Both the position numbers and the translations under genes were made by a program. From assembly GCF_019598945.1 (NCBI RefSeq), contig NZ_CP080598.1, positions 4,526,001 to 4,590,000 of the forward strand: a stretch of DNA of 64,000 nt. The letters run 5' to 3'. The DNA comes from Sphaerospermopsis torques-reginae ITEP-024 (GTDB taxonomy: Bacteria > Cyanobacteriota > Cyanobacteriia > Cyanobacteriales > Nostocaceae). Within the stretch, counting starts at the first letter, position 1, and each line of letters begins with the position of its first letter. The notes beneath the pieces are model-generated. The model searched no databases and was not told the origin of the DNA. It worked only from the letters and a program-made list of their open reading frames with translations. Below, piece by piece: positions 46,504-57,589 of the stretch.

Positions 46504-47967
46504 TTAACTCTCAAAAGCACCAATGCGAGGCTTTTTAGAATGATTTTGTTGTTCTTCAACAAACTCTTCCACTGCGTAGACATCAGGCCAAACAGTCGCC
46601 CCATGTTCGTAAGCATCGATCCCGATTTTATCAGCTTCAGGATCAACACGGAATTTACCAATAGCTTTTAATCCCAAGAACATTGCAAAGGCAAAAGCTA
46701 TAGTAAATGCACTAACAGCTACTAGACCCAAAATTTGCACACCCAGTAAGTCAAAACCACCACCTAAAAGTAAACCTGCTTTACCTCCAGTCAGTTCTTT
46801 TTGACCTAAAAACCCAATGGCTAAAGTACCCATCATGCCATTGATACCATGAACCGCAAAGGCACTTACAGGATCATCAATGTGCATTGCTTCAATTAAA
46901 TCAATTCCCAAAACTACTAATATTCCCCCGGTTAAGCCAATCAATACGGCTGCCCAAGGTAAAATAAACGCACAACCGGCGGTAACTCCTACTAAACCAG
47001 CTAAAGAACCATTCAAACAATAAACTAAGTCCCATTTACCAGAACGGAAAAACTGGTAAAACATGGCTGATAAAGCGCCACCACCAGCACCTAAAGTAGT
47101 ATTGAGGATGACTAAGCCAATTAAACCAGTATTACCAGTGCTGAGGGTAGAACCAGGGTTGAAACCGTACCAACCAAACCATAAAATCATCGTTCCCAAG
47201 GCGGCTAAACCCAGGTTGTGGGCTGGTGGGAGTGTTCCCCAAGGTGTGCGCCCAGGACGAGGACCAAGTAAATAAGCGCCAACTATGGCTGTCCAACCGC
47301 CAACGGTGTGAACTACTGTACTACCAGCAAAGTCTAGGAAACCCATTTTAAATAACCAACCGTTGGAGTTCCAGACCCAGTGAACAATGAGTGGGTAACT
47401 AAAACCACCCATGATAGCACTGTAAATTAAGTCACCAATAAAGTCTGTTCTTCCCGCCATTGAACCAGTAGTGATGGTACTGGCGGTAGCAGCAAAGGCA
47501 AATTGAAAGAAGAATAAGGTATAGGTATTAATTGCAGCAGTAGAACCAGGTGCGCCCATCGGGTAGCTACCATCAGCACCGGGTAAATGACTTAGGAAAA
47601 AGGTATCTGTGCCAATGAAACCGCCCGCACTTGTACCGAAGGCGATCCCAAAACCGACACCCCACCAAACTAAAATTGTTACTGCTGCATCAACGAAGTT
47701 TTCTAGTAAAGCGTTAACTACTCCTCTTTGTCTCAGTAAACCTGCTTCTAACATGGAGAAACCTGTTTGCATGAAGAAGACTAAAAACCCTGTCAGCAGT
47801 ACCCAGGTGGTATCAATGGAAATTTGTAATTTTGTGGTTGTTTGGGCTAAAGATTCCACTGTTGGCGGATCAGCAGCTTGTACAATTGTAGGAGCGAAAA
47901 TTGCAAAGACCATTGAGCCTATAGCTAGTGCTAGTAGGCGGTGTAAGGGACTAATTCTTTTATTCAT
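46504..47967 (-). CDS. amt: Ammonium transporter (Amt family)
   Basis: 487 residues with a cleavable signal peptide (MVFAIFAPTIVQAADPPT) and eleven predicted membrane segments. Amt signatures: GFLVFFMQTGFSMLEAGLLR, and the twin pore histidines in STVVHTVGGW and AFAVHGINGMMG. A hydrophilic C-terminal tail (VDPEADKIGIDAYEHGATVW) is the regulatory region contacted by PII proteins. High-affinity ammonium uptake; no clear NtcA box was found upstream. Confidence 0.95.
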   Translation of the reverse strand: MNKRISPLHRLLALAIGSMVFAIFAPTIVQAADPPTVESLAQTTTKLQISIDTTWVLLTGFLVFFMQTGFSMLEAGLLRQRGVVNALLENFVDAAVTILVWWGVGFGIAFGTSAGGFIGTDTFFLSHLPGADGSYPMGAPGSTAAINTYTLFFFQFAFAATASTITTGSMAGRTDFIGDLIYSAIMGGFSYPLIVHWVWNSNGWLFKMGFLDFAGSTVVHTVGGWTAIVGAYLLGPRPGRTPWGTLPPAHNLGLAALGTMILWFGWYGFNPGSTLSTGNTGLIGLVILNTTLGAGGGALSAMFYQFFRSGKWDLVYCLNGSLAGLVGVTAGCAFILPWAAVLIGLTGGILVVLGIDLIEAMHIDDPVSAFAVHGINGMMGTLAIGFLGQKELTGGKAGLLLGGGFDLLGVQILGLVAVSAFTIAFAFAMFLGLKAIGKFRVDPEADKIGIDAYEHGATVWPDVYAVEEFVEEQQNHSKKPRIGAFES

Positions 47968-49355
47968 TGCTGGTTTTTTACTAGAAAAGCTTGACCAATT
48001 GATAATTGATAATTGACAATTGATAATTGTCCATTATTGAATGATTTTCTTTGGCTTACCCAAATAATTTAAGTTAAATTAACTAGGGTAATTGCACAAG
48101 ATTTCGCTAATAAATCTGAAAAATCGTGGTTTTGATGTTTTAGTTTTGAAATGTTTCTCTTCTTTGCTAAAACATATTTTTTTGAATAGCATAAGATACA
48201 TTACCTCCTATGCAAAACCGATTTGGGAGTTTGTTGTTATTAACAATTCCCTATTTCTCATGAACGATGATCAATCGTCAATGTGCAGTTTTGAATCTGG
48301 CACAACCCAATTAATTCAATAGTTAATGATTGAGAAAGAGAATAACCAGGAGTTAATTAGATTAACTCCGAATAAGTTTGTGAAACCACAAGCAAATAAA
48401 ACCACAAGCAAATAAATTTGATTGATTTTGTATTTAATAATGTTAACTTTGTTAAGGTTTCTGTATATTCAATTACAGTTTTTGAGGTTTTGATATAAAT
48501 GATGCTTCTGCACAGGATAGGGAAATGTCGATAGATCCTTTGCAATATCAGCATTTTCTTCTATTAGCACTGTACCCTCAAGGTAAAATATATTTATTTA
48601 TATAAATTCTTAATAATTTATTAATTTTTTATATGTAAAAATTATGTATTCCAGATCCCCGGTTTCTTAAAGAAGTCGGGGATCTATGTACGAAGTTACA
48701 TTTTTGGCTAGTGTGTATTTATTGGAAAGGCGATCGCTAGATTAACAAAACTGTTAACCAGTTACTTAATATACTTGTATAGTATACGAACTCTAAATCT
48801 AGTAGTTTGTGCGTCTACACCACAATTGTGCATAAAAAATCTTAAATTAATCTTAAATTAATGTCGGATTATTTAAGTAAATTTCCTGAGATGTAAATTC
48901 AAATTTAATCAAGTATACAATTTAGTCCCAAAGTAATAATTACGCAAAAATACTGATTACAGAGCAAAAGATAGGTTATTTAATAGTGATTAAACAAAAC
49001 GATAAACAAATAAGGTAAAAATGTTACATCATTTCTAGTTGTAACATTACCTAAGCACCAAATTTAGGCTTTTAGGTCAACAAAGAGTAAACTTTAGTTT
49101 GTTATATTGTTTTAGATTGTGCATTGTCCGTACTGACAACAATTCTGTAAAATACTGGCTGCAAAATTTATGTACTGATATTTTTTCAAAGCATTTGACA
49201 TCTTGTATCATGCTGAAAGTCTGATTTTGTGCTAGTAAATTGCAGATTGATTTGACTTTTTCTTGTCGATATTAAAGATTCTGAAAGACCATTTCAGATA
49301 GAAATAATTGGCTAGAAAATCAACCGATAAAGAGAATTTAGGAGTAACCCAAATC
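47968..49355. other. 1.4-kb divergent spacer between amt and terD
   Basis: No convincing gene. A 76-codon frame at 48092 has no domain and odd composition. Contains hairpin AGATCCCC..GGGGATCT (48653-48685) and very AT-rich DNA. Promoters for both flanking genes are expected here. Confidence 0.55.
48653..48685. repeat. Hairpin of the AGATCCCCG/CGGGGATCT type
   Basis: Same family as the amt terminator stem and a similar hairpin at about 61170-61200; a dispersed palindrome or terminator. Confidence 0.55.
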
Positions 49356-49931
49356 ATGGCAATATCACTGACCAAAGGACAACGAGTATCACTGGAAAAA
49401 GTTGCACCAGGACTCACGGAAGTATTTGTTGGTTTAGGTTGGGATGTCAAAGTCATGGATACTGGCTTTGATTTTGATTTAGATGCTTCAGTTTTCCTAC
49501 TTGGAAGTAATGAAAAACTCATCTCTGATAATCACTTTATTTTTTATAACAACCTGATCAGTCCGGATCCAGCTAAATCAGTTCAACACACAGGAGATAA
49601 CTTAACAGGTATTGGTGAAGGAGATGATGAAGTCATCAAGATTAATTTGCCAAAAGTTCCTGCTGATGTTCAGAAAATAGTTATCACTGTCACTATACAT
49701 GAAGCAGCAGAAAGAGGTCAAAATTTTGGTCAAGTTAATAATGCCTTTGTCCGAGTTGTAAATGCTCAAAATAAACAAGAGGTAATTCGTTACGACTTAG
49801 TTGAAGACTATTCAATTGAAACTGCATTGATTATGGCTGAACTCTATCGCAAGGATGGAGAATGGCGTTTAAATGCTGTTGGTTCTGGCTATCAAGGTGG
49901 ATTAAAAGCCTTACTAGATCGTTTTAGCTAG
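49356..49931 (+). CDS. TerD family stress/tellurium-resistance protein
   Basis: 191 residues from ATG 49356 ([20 protein letters not shown]). Calcium-binding TerD signatures: [47 protein letters not shown]. Cytoplasmic or membrane-associated stress protein. First of three same-strand genes with short gaps (24 and 12 bp). Confidence 0.92.
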   Translation: MAISLTKGQRVSLEKVAPGLTEVFVGLGWDVKVMDTGFDFDLDASVFLLGSNEKLISDNHFIFYNNLISPDPAKSVQHTGDNLTGIGEGDDEVIKINLPKVPADVQKIVITVTIHEAAERGQNFGQVNNAFVRVVNAQNKQEVIRYDLVEDYSIETALIMAELYRKDGEWRLNAVGSGYQGGLKALLDRFS

Positions 49932-49955
49932 GAGAAAATATAGGAGCAAATTATT

Positions 49956-50558
49956 ATGGCAATTAATCTACAGAAAGGACAAAGAATATCACTTTCTAAA
50001 GAAGCTCCCGGCCTGACGCAAATGATGTGTGGACTAGGTTGGGATGTTGCAAAACGTTCTGGAGGTGGATTTTTTAGTAATTTTGGTGGTGGTCATGAAT
50101 ATGATCTAGATGCCTCTGTTATCTGCCTAGATACTAATGGCAAATTAACAGAAAAAGAGAATATTATTTACTTTGGTAATCTCCAAAATTATTCAGGAGG
50201 AATTACTCACACAGGAGATAATTTAACTGGTGCAGGTGATGGTGATGATGAGGTGATTATTGTCGATTTACCCCGGATACCAGACCATATTGCTAAGTTG
50301 GTATTCGTCATCAATATTTACGAATGTATTAACCGGAAACAAGACTTTAGCCAAGTTAAAAATGCCTTTGTGCGTTTGGTTAATGTAGCTAACAACAAAG
50401 AACTGGCTAGATATAACCTTTCTGGTAAAGAATACAAAGGGATGACAGGGATGATTTTAGCTGAAGTTTATCGGCACAATAATGAATGGAAAATGGCAGC
50501 TATTGGCAATGGTGTCAGTGTCAATGGTTTGGGAGAATTGGTTAAATCATACTGTTAA
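49956..50558 (+). CDS. TerD family protein, second copy
   Basis: 200 residues: INLQKGQRISLSKEAPGLTQ, LGWDVAKRSGGGFFSNFGGG, YDLDASVICLD and [21 protein letters not shown] glycine-rich insert after the first strand distinguishes it from the upstream copy. Tandem divergent paralogues usually work together in Ter systems. Confidence 0.92.
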   Translation: MAINLQKGQRISLSKEAPGLTQMMCGLGWDVAKRSGGGFFSNFGGGHEYDLDASVICLDTNGKLTEKENIIYFGNLQNYSGGITHTGDNLTGAGDGDDEVIIVDLPRIPDHIAKLVFVINIYECINRKQDFSQVKNAFVRLVNVANNKELARYNLSGKEYKGMTGMILAEVYRHNNEWKMAAIGNGVSVNGLGELVKSYC

Positions 50559-50570
50559 ATTTAAGGAATA

Positions 50571-51263
50571 ATGTCGCTTTACGATCGCCTGAATCTAAAA
50601 AAACCCAATCGTAAGTTGCGAGTTCCGATTTGGGAACGGATCAACCTGGAAAGACCAGCAAAACCCCGCTGTCAAGGTTGCCGTTCTCGCATCCAAACAA
50701 ATTGGCAAATATGTCCATTTTGTGGCAGGTTACTTGTTGAAAATACCCACCAAACTCGTCATTGCATCTGGGTTGATATTTCCGCTATTCTGTTCGGTAT
50801 TGAAGAAAAAAGCACCTTGATCAGATTAATGGAAGATGCTTTATCTAAAGTGTTCAGTGCTTTTAGAAGTGTGAATGTGTTTTTGACATCTGATCCACCT
50901 GATCAAAAAGAGTGGGGGCAAAACTTTATTCATGTTCAGGTGCTATTTCATCATCAACCAGTTGACTATTTAGGAATTGCTAGTTTTAGTCCTGGTAAAG
51001 TGACAAATATTGCTGCTGTGCGGATAGATCAAATACTTCATGCTTCCTATTGTGCTGATTTGAATTTAGAGCAATTATCTAATTTAATTGCTAATACTAT
51101 CACCCACGAAATTGGACACACTTTAGGTTTAGACCATTCTAATTTACCAACTGATGTGATGCACGATGGACTGGATCACAGAATTCATAGTTTGATGCCA
51201 CCATCATTTCATGCAGAGCAAATTATCTTAATGAATTATGCTATTAGTCAGCATAAATCTTAG
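50571..51263 (+). CDS. Zinc-ribbon metzincin metalloprotease
   Basis: 230 residues. N-terminal zinc ribbon (CQGCRSRIQTNWQICPFCGR) followed by a metzincin domain with NTITHEIGHTLGLDHSNLPT (HExxHxxGxxH) and a Met-turn-like VMHDG. No signal peptide, so cytoplasmic. It is the third gene of the TerD operon; TerD genes with linked proteases hint at a stress response cutting a specific target. Target unknown. Confidence 0.82.
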   Translation: MSLYDRLNLKKPNRKLRVPIWERINLERPAKPRCQGCRSRIQTNWQICPFCGRLLVENTHQTRHCIWVDISAILFGIEEKSTLIRLMEDALSKVFSAFRSVNVFLTSDPPDQKEWGQNFIHVQVLFHHQPVDYLGIASFSPGKVTNIAAVRIDQILHASYCADLNLEQLSNLIANTITHEIGHTLGLDHSNLPTDVMHDGLDHRIHSLMPPSFHAEQIILMNYAISQHKS

Positions 51264-51468
51264 TTGATATCCTTCAATATTATACAGCAGTTTCGAGGTA
51301 AATGAGGTACAAGGTTAACAGGCATCCTGCCTGTTCCAGAAGGGTTTTATCATTAACATCTGTAACTCAGAATACCGAACACTGCTGTATGTTCTAGTCC
51401 GTGTAGGTGGACTTTGTTTTTATAGCTGCGATTTACAATCGCCTTTTCTTTTTTAAAACTTTTCTTTT

Positions 51469-51987
51469 TTAAAGCCTCTGTTCTAAATACTGCTGATAAC
51501 CCAATTCTGCTAATTTACTTTGTTTATCCATCACCATATCACATAAACTTTGACGATATGCTTGGACTTTTGCTAACAATTCTGGTTGATGAGTAGCGAG
51601 GATCTGCACTGCTAAGAGTCCGGCATTTTTAGAATTACCAATAGCTACAGTAGCAACAGGAATACCTGCTGGCATCTGCACAATAGAATATAAAGAATCA
51701 ACACCTTGTAAATTACGAGTTGCAACAGGAACACCGATTACAGGAAGGGGGGTTAAAGATGCTACCATACCAGGGAGATGAGCAGCACCACCAGCACCAG
51801 CGATAATGACCTTAATACCGCGTTGATGGGCGGTTTGGGCATACTCTACCATGCGTTCTGGGGTACGATGGGCAGATACAATAGCTACTTCGGATTCAAT
51901 GCCAAATTCCTCACAAACAGCGATCGCATCCTTCATAGTAGGCAGATCCGAATCACTGCCCATAATAATACCAACTTCAAGACTCAT
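51469..51987 (-). CDS. purE: N5-carboxyaminoimidazole ribonucleotide mutase PurE
   Basis: 172 residues. [35 protein letters not shown] and [20 protein letters not shown] are diagnostic of PurE. Purine biosynthesis step converting N5-CAIR to CAIR. Divergent from nagA with 105 bp between, which carries TTTTGGA-type repeats. Confidence 0.96.
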   Translation of the reverse strand: MSLEVGIIMGSDSDLPTMKDAIAVCEEFGIESEVAIVSAHRTPERMVEYAQTAHQRGIKVIIAGAGGAAHLPGMVASLTPLPVIGVPVATRNLQGVDSLYSIVQMPAGIPVATVAIGNSKNAGLLAVQILATHQPELLAKVQAYRQSLCDMVMDKQSKLAELGYQQYLEQRL

Positions 51988-52092
51988 AGAATTTTAGATT
52001 TTAGATTTTGGATTTTGGATTTGAGATTTTAGGTAAATTGCTGATGTTTCCATCTACAATCGTTGGAGATTTAGCTGTTTCTGGCTAGGGTA

Positions 52093-53262
52093 ATGACCAA
52101 AGCAAAACCAAATCCCATCCTGTCAAACGTAGATATTATCAATGCAAGAGTACCCGGTTATCAAGGTTTACAGATGATTTGGGTGAATAAAGAGGGTAAA
52201 ATTGAAGAGATTTTACCAATGGGCAAAGTGTGTCAACGAGAGACACCGGAAAATTTACACATTTTAGATGTATCCGGTGATTGGATTTCTTTAGGTGGAA
52301 TTGATCTACAAATTAATGGGGGACTAGGTTTAGCGTTTCCTGAGTTGACGCGAAAAAACATCCATCGGTTAGAAGAAATATCACAATATTTGTGGGATGC
52401 AGGAGTTGATGGATATTTACCAACACTGGTAACAACTTCTGTAGAAAATATCCAGCGATCGCTCACCCTCATTTCCAACTATACCCAAAAATCCGGTGCA
52501 AAAATTCTGGGAGTCCATCTCGAAGGACCATTTTTAAACTACGGTAAACGAGGCGCACATCCAGCAGAATATTTATTACCCCTGACAATGAATGAAGTCA
52601 AACGGGTATTAGGTGATTATGCCTCAATTGTCAAAGTTATCACCTTAGCGCCAGAATTAGATCCTACAGGGGAAGTAATCCCCTATTTGCACTCCTTGGG
52701 TATCACCGTTAGTTTAGGACATTCCCAAGCTACAGCAGCACAAGCACAACAAGCATTTAAAGCCGGTGCAACAATGGTAACTCATGCGTTTAATGCCATG
52801 CCACCATTACATCACCGCGAACCGGGATTATTAGGTGCAGCAATGAACAATCCCGACGTGATGAGTAGTTTTATCGCTGATGGACAGCACGTAGTCCCCA
52901 TCATGTTAGAAATTTTGCTACGTGCAAGTAAAGGATTATTTCTTGTCAGTGATGCCTTAGCACCGTTAGGATTACCAGATGGTGTGTATCCTTGGGATGA
53001 TCGCAAAATTACCGTTAAAAACGGCACAGCCAGATTAGCAGATGGGACATTATCAGGTACAACTTTTCCTCTATTAACGGGAGTGCAGAACTTAGTCAAA
53101 TGGGAAATTTGTGATGTAGAAACAGCCATTTTCTTAGCCACAGATGCACCCAGAAAAGCGATCAATTTACCCACACTTACGCCCAAGCAACCGGCTAATT
53201 TAATACGCTGGCATTGGGAAGAAAAGACAAAAGAACTGACTTGGAAAAGAATAAATAATTAG
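52093..53262 (+). CDS. nagA: N-acetylglucosamine-6-phosphate deacetylase NagA
   Basis: 389 residues. Amidohydrolase with LGVHLEGPFLN, LGHSQATAAQAQQAFKAGAT, VTHAFNAMPPLHHREPGLLG and LVSDALAPLGLPDG, the metal- and substrate-binding stretches of NagA. Recycles amino sugars from cell wall. Confidence 0.95.
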   Translation: MTKAKPNPILSNVDIINARVPGYQGLQMIWVNKEGKIEEILPMGKVCQRETPENLHILDVSGDWISLGGIDLQINGGLGLAFPELTRKNIHRLEEISQYLWDAGVDGYLPTLVTTSVENIQRSLTLISNYTQKSGAKILGVHLEGPFLNYGKRGAHPAEYLLPLTMNEVKRVLGDYASIVKVITLAPELDPTGEVIPYLHSLGITVSLGHSQATAAQAQQAFKAGATMVTHAFNAMPPLHHREPGLLGAAMNNPDVMSSFIADGQHVVPIMLEILLRASKGLFLVSDALAPLGLPDGVYPWDDRKITVKNGTARLADGTLSGTTFPLLTGVQNLVKWEICDVETAIFLATDAPRKAINLPTLTPKQPANLIRWHWEEKTKELTWKRINN

Positions 53263-53597
53263 TAAGAATTCAGGAGTCAGTAAGTAATAGGTTGGAATAT
53301 TTGATAAATTAGTAGATTATTAAATAGTGAATTTGGGGGTACATTGGAAAAAGCTGAATGCTGACAATAAAACTTTCAATAACATCCTGTAAATCCTGAA
53401 ATCCTGGACATCCTGATTCAGACAAATAAAGATTTTATCTCACGCCAAGACGCAAAGACGCAAAGAAGAAATTTTCTGTTTTTCTCTGTGTCCTCTGGGG
53501 TTCATTTATCCAAAAAATAGATATATAATATTATTTTCAATAACATTCTGAAAATCCTGAAATCCTGAAAATCCTAATTCAAACAAAATTAATCATC
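53263..53597. other. Spacer with dispersed repeat copies
   Basis: Contains the second copy of the 44-bp repeat (53383-53426, compare 16469) and a looser third version around 53543 (CTGAAAATCCTGAAATCCTG). No gene. Confidence 0.7.
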
Positions 53598-55139
53598 ATG
53601 ACTTTAACAGAAGAAATTCTTTCTCAACTTCCCGGAAATGTCTTAAATGGTTTACGGCGCACCGACCAAATTTTAACATCTTTGCGAAGCGATAACCAAA
53701 CCTTCACAGAAGTAGTCAAACAAAATCCCGCACTGTTAAATTATGTAGACTGGGATGTAATTATTTGCGGTGGAACTTTAGGAATTTTAATAGGTTGCGC
53801 TTTAGCAGTGCGCGGTGTGCGGGTAGCATTATTAGAAAGAGGAATTTTACAAGGAAGAGAACAAGAATGGAATATTTCCCGTAAAGAGTTGTCAATATTT
53901 AGAGAATTAGACTTATTAACAGAAACAGAGTTAGAAACAACTATTGTCACAGAATATAATCCCGCACGAGTGAGTTTTCAAGGTGGTACAGAAGTTTGGG
54001 TAGAAGATGTTTTAAATATTGGTGTAGATCCGGTTTATCTTCTCGCAACTTTAAAAAATCGTTTTCTATCGGTAGGAGGAATTTTATTTGAAAATACTCC
54101 TTTTAATGAAGTGGTAGTTCATCCCGATGGGGTAATAGTCAATAACCAATTTAAAGCCAGATTATTACTTGATGCAATGGGACATCTTTCACCTATTAGT
54201 AAACAAGCACGTCAAGGAAAAAAACCAGATGCACTTTGTTTAGTGGTGGGAAGTTGTGCAGAAGGTTTTCCGAAAAATGAATCAGGAGATTTGTTGTTAT
54301 CTTTCACCCCTTTACAAAATCAATGTCAATATTTTTGGGAAGCTTTTCCCGCAAAGGATGGAAGAACAACTTATTTATTTACCTATATGGATGCAGCACC
54401 CCAACGCTTGAGTTTAGAAGATTTATTTGAGGAATATTTTCGCCTTTTACCAGAGTATCAAGGTGTGGAAATTAATCAATTAAATTTTAAAAGAGCGTTG
54501 TTTGGTTTCTTTCCTAGTTACCGCGAAAGTCCTTTACAAACTCTTTGGGATCGTATTTTACCTGTGGGTGATAGTAGCGGAAATCAATCACCTTTGAGTT
54601 TTGGTGGTTTTGGTGCAATGATTCGCCATTTACAAAGGTTGACTTTGGGTATTGAGGAAGCATTGCAAACCAATCAATTATCATCCCAATCTTTAAAACT
54701 GCTGCAACCATATCAACCGAGTTTGAGTGTAACTTGGTTATTTCAAAAAGCTATGAGTGTGGGAGTAAATCAACAAATTCCCCCAGATCAAATTAATCAA
54801 CTTCTATCATCTGTGTTTGCAGAAATGCAAAAGTTAGGAAATCCGGTTTTAAAACCTTTTTTACAAGATGTGGTACAGTTTTCTGCTTTAACCAAAACTT
54901 TGTTAAAAACAGGTTTCTCTCATCCTGTCTTGGTTTCTAAGATTATTCCTCAAGTGGGTTTATTAAGTTTAATTGATTGGATATTACACTATGTGAATTT
55001 ATTGATATTTACTCTTTTGTTTTCTGTGAGTTCTATGTTAGAACCGTTAGTTAAGAATCTGCCCATCGAACAACAATATTATTATCATCGTTGGTTAGAT
55101 GCTTGGAAGTTTGGTTCTGGTGGTGATTATTTGGAATAA
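53598..55139 (+). CDS. cruP: CruP/CruA-type lycopene cyclase family flavoprotein
   Basis: 513 residues. FAD-binding start WDVIICGGTLGILIGCALAV, RGVRVALLERGILQGREQEW and LPVGDSSGNQSPLSFGGFGA are typical of the cyanobacterial CruA/CruP family. The length (CruA is longer) favours CruP. CruP is thought to act in protection of carotenoids from oxidation rather than as the main cyclase; its exact activity is debated. C-terminal hydrophobic segment (LIDWILHYVNLLIFTLLFSV) suggests membrane contact. Confidence 0.82.
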   Translation: MTLTEEILSQLPGNVLNGLRRTDQILTSLRSDNQTFTEVVKQNPALLNYVDWDVIICGGTLGILIGCALAVRGVRVALLERGILQGREQEWNISRKELSIFRELDLLTETELETTIVTEYNPARVSFQGGTEVWVEDVLNIGVDPVYLLATLKNRFLSVGGILFENTPFNEVVVHPDGVIVNNQFKARLLLDAMGHLSPISKQARQGKKPDALCLVVGSCAEGFPKNESGDLLLSFTPLQNQCQYFWEAFPAKDGRTTYLFTYMDAAPQRLSLEDLFEEYFRLLPEYQGVEINQLNFKRALFGFFPSYRESPLQTLWDRILPVGDSSGNQSPLSFGGFGAMIRHLQRLTLGIEEALQTNQLSSQSLKLLQPYQPSLSVTWLFQKAMSVGVNQQIPPDQINQLLSSVFAEMQKLGNPVLKPFLQDVVQFSALTKTLLKTGFSHPVLVSKIIPQVGLLSLIDWILHYVNLLIFTLLFSVSSMLEPLVKNLPIEQQYYYHRWLDAWKFGSGGDYLE

Positions 55140-55270
55140 GTTATTATTTTTAGGAGAGAAACTAAGTTATAACAGAGGCAGATCCTCTTTGATCACATTC
55201 CCAGTTAGAAACTGGGAACGAGATAAACAAGATAATGAGATATTTCCTTCTTACTGTCACTTGTCACCTG

Positions 55271-56215
55271 TCACCTGTCACCTATATTTCTTTTATCCAA
55301 AAATTTCAATTGTTGATATATGGAACGAATCAGCGGTAAATTTACATTATTTTCTGCTGCTATTCTTAATGGGTTGCCAATTATTGCTTCTACTTCTAAA
55401 GGACGATTTTCATCAAAATCAATTTTCATGCTGGTGCGATATGGTTTCATTTTTACTGTATAATCCAACATTGTTTGAATAAAACTATCAGGAATAATTC
55501 GCCCTGTACTTTTTGCCCCTAATTGTACTTCCTTCATCAATTGTTCTACTAATGTCCGAGTGTACATATCCGCCATTAATTCATCTGTTTTAGCATCAAG
55601 AATGACGGATAACCCATTATAGGGAATATTCCACATCAATTTTTTCCAACGTCCTAATAATAAATCTTCTGTTAGTTCTATTTCAATTCCTGCATTTTCA
55701 AAGTCTTGAGAAATTGCTTTCATTCTCTCTGTAATTCCTCCAGCATGATAATTAGTAGCATATTCCCCCAAGGTAATTTGTCCATAGTCTAAATGATGTA
55801 TGTGTCCTGGGGCAATTTTATTAGAACACAGAAAACATAAACCACCCATAATATTAACGTTGCTGACAATTTGGGCAATTTCTGTTTCTATGCCTAACCC
55901 ATTTTGTAATACTAAAACTATGCCATTATCTTTAACTACTGGTGGTAATAATTGTGTTAGTATATGGTTTTGGGTGGTTTTTAGTGACACAACTACCACA
56001 TCGCAGCTAGGCATTTTTTTGACTTGATCGTAAACTTGCACTTGGGGTAAACGAAAGTCACCGTCTTTAGACTGGATCAATAAACCATTTTGCTTAACTT
56101 GTTGATAACCACTATTAACTAAAAAGTGGACTTCATTACCAGCTTTTTGCAGTTTAGCCCCGTAAAAACCGCCTAATGCACCTGTTCCTAGAATTGCGTA
56201 ACTTAAATTACCCAT
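55271..56215 (-). CDS. panE: Putative 2-dehydropantoate 2-reductase
   Basis: 314 residues. NADP-binding YAILGTGALGGFYGAKLQKA, VVVSLKTTQN, VLVLQNGLGIE and the catalytic Lys in LLLGRWKKLMWNIPYNGLSV fit the ketopantoate reductase family. Several paralogues exist in cyanobacteria, so the pantothenate role is probable, not certain. The final residues GDR and the stop are encoded by the GGTGACA heptamer repeat. Confidence 0.85.
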   Translation of the reverse strand: MGNLSYAILGTGALGGFYGAKLQKAGNEVHFLVNSGYQQVKQNGLLIQSKDGDFRLPQVQVYDQVKKMPSCDVVVVSLKTTQNHILTQLLPPVVKDNGIVLVLQNGLGIETEIAQIVSNVNIMGGLCFLCSNKIAPGHIHHLDYGQITLGEYATNYHAGGITERMKAISQDFENAGIEIELTEDLLLGRWKKLMWNIPYNGLSVILDAKTDELMADMYTRTLVEQLMKEVQLGAKSTGRIIPDSFIQTMLDYTVKMKPYRTSMKIDFDENRPLEVEAIIGNPLRIAAENNVNLPLIRSIYQQLKFLDKRNIGDR

Positions 56216-56336
56216 TTTAGCTATAAAGGAATCTTACAACAATCATAAGTTGTTATTTTACCAGGATTTTAACGTAATAAAACTTAAACATGATTTACTA
56301 TTTTGTATAACCTTCAACAGATATGAGGTGACATGA

Positions 56337-56738
56337 ATGGCTGATATTGTTGATATTGCAGTTAGTAATGATGGTTTTCAAACTTTGGTAGCTGCGGTAA
56401 AAGCTGCGAGTTTGGTGGAAACTCTAAAAAGTCCTGGTCCTTTTACTGTGTTTGCACCTAATGATGATGCTTTTGCTAAGTTACCACCGGGTACAATTAC
56501 CACTTTATTACAAAATATTCCCCAGTTAACCAGAATTTTAACTTATCATGTCGTTCCGGGAAAGTTGACTAAAGCGGATTTAGCTAAACTGGGTACTGTG
56601 ACTTCTGTGGAAGGTTCACTGATTAAAATTAATTGTGAAGATGGTTTTGAGGTGAAAAATGCCACGGTTTTAGCAGCAGATATTGATGCTGATAATGGTA
56701 TCATTCACGTTTTAGATACTGTAATTTTGATGGGTTAA
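56337..56738 (+). CDS. Fasciclin (FAS1) domain protein
   Basis: 133 residues, one FAS1 domain: [46 protein letters not shown] and [12 protein letters not shown]. No signal peptide, unlike most fasciclins; single-domain cytoplasmic forms are common in cyanobacteria. Function uncertain. Confidence 0.92.
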   Translation: MADIVDIAVSNDGFQTLVAAVKAASLVETLKSPGPFTVFAPNDDAFAKLPPGTITTLLQNIPQLTRILTYHVVPGKLTKADLAKLGTVTSVEGSLIKINCEDGFEVKNATVLAADIDADNGIIHVLDTVILMG

Positions 56739-57064
<326 letters not shown>

Positions 57065-57406
57065 ATGCTCGATTTCAACACTTTAGCTGAATTTTCCCGT
57101 GCCAACTGTGCTGGTATATGTGCATTTCTTGTACCTGCAAATATTCTGGCTACTTTGTTAACAATTATCCTCACATTCTTAAACCGTCCTAAATTGCAAA
57201 TATGGCAATCTGCTGGTTTTGCAAGTATGTTTGCTTTTGTAATGATATTCCACGTTTATACTTGGTTTATGATTGGTGTTGTGATGTTACCAACTTTTAT
57301 TTTATTAGGTTTAGCAATTACTTGTTTGTTGGCTAATTTAATTGCTATTATCTGGCGCAGCAATTCTCTACAATTAGGTTATTTATGGAAGTCTATAAAA
57401 ATTTAA
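57065..57406 (+). CDS. Small membrane protein, unknown function
   Basis: 113 residues with three hydrophobic segments (AFLVPANILATLLTIILTFL, AGFASMFAFVMIFHVYTWFM, MLPTFILLGLAITCLLANLI). Conserved-looking start FNTLAEFSRANCAGICAFL. No known family named. Confidence 0.65.
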   Translation: MLDFNTLAEFSRANCAGICAFLVPANILATLLTIILTFLNRPKLQIWQSAGFASMFAFVMIFHVYTWFMIGVVMLPTFILLGLAITCLLANLIAIIWRSNSLQLGYLWKSIKI

Positions 57407-57589
57407 TTGATTGATTTATTCATGATCTGGGATTTTTGAATAAATTGCTGACTTAGATAATTTCGCTCTTTCCTATTCCTGATTTGGAAGATGTGGGAGA
57501 GCGATAAATTATTGAACAATTGATTTGTTTTTATTGATAGATTTATTGTATAATGTAATCAATATTAGATAGAGTCAGGAGAAATTTAT

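Noticed and set aside
48092-48322. 76-codon frame between amt and terD
   Set aside because: No family resemblance, AT-rich random composition.
47968-49355. NtcA box (GTA-N8-TAC) before amt
   Set aside because: No clear match with a suitably spaced -10 could be found by eye.
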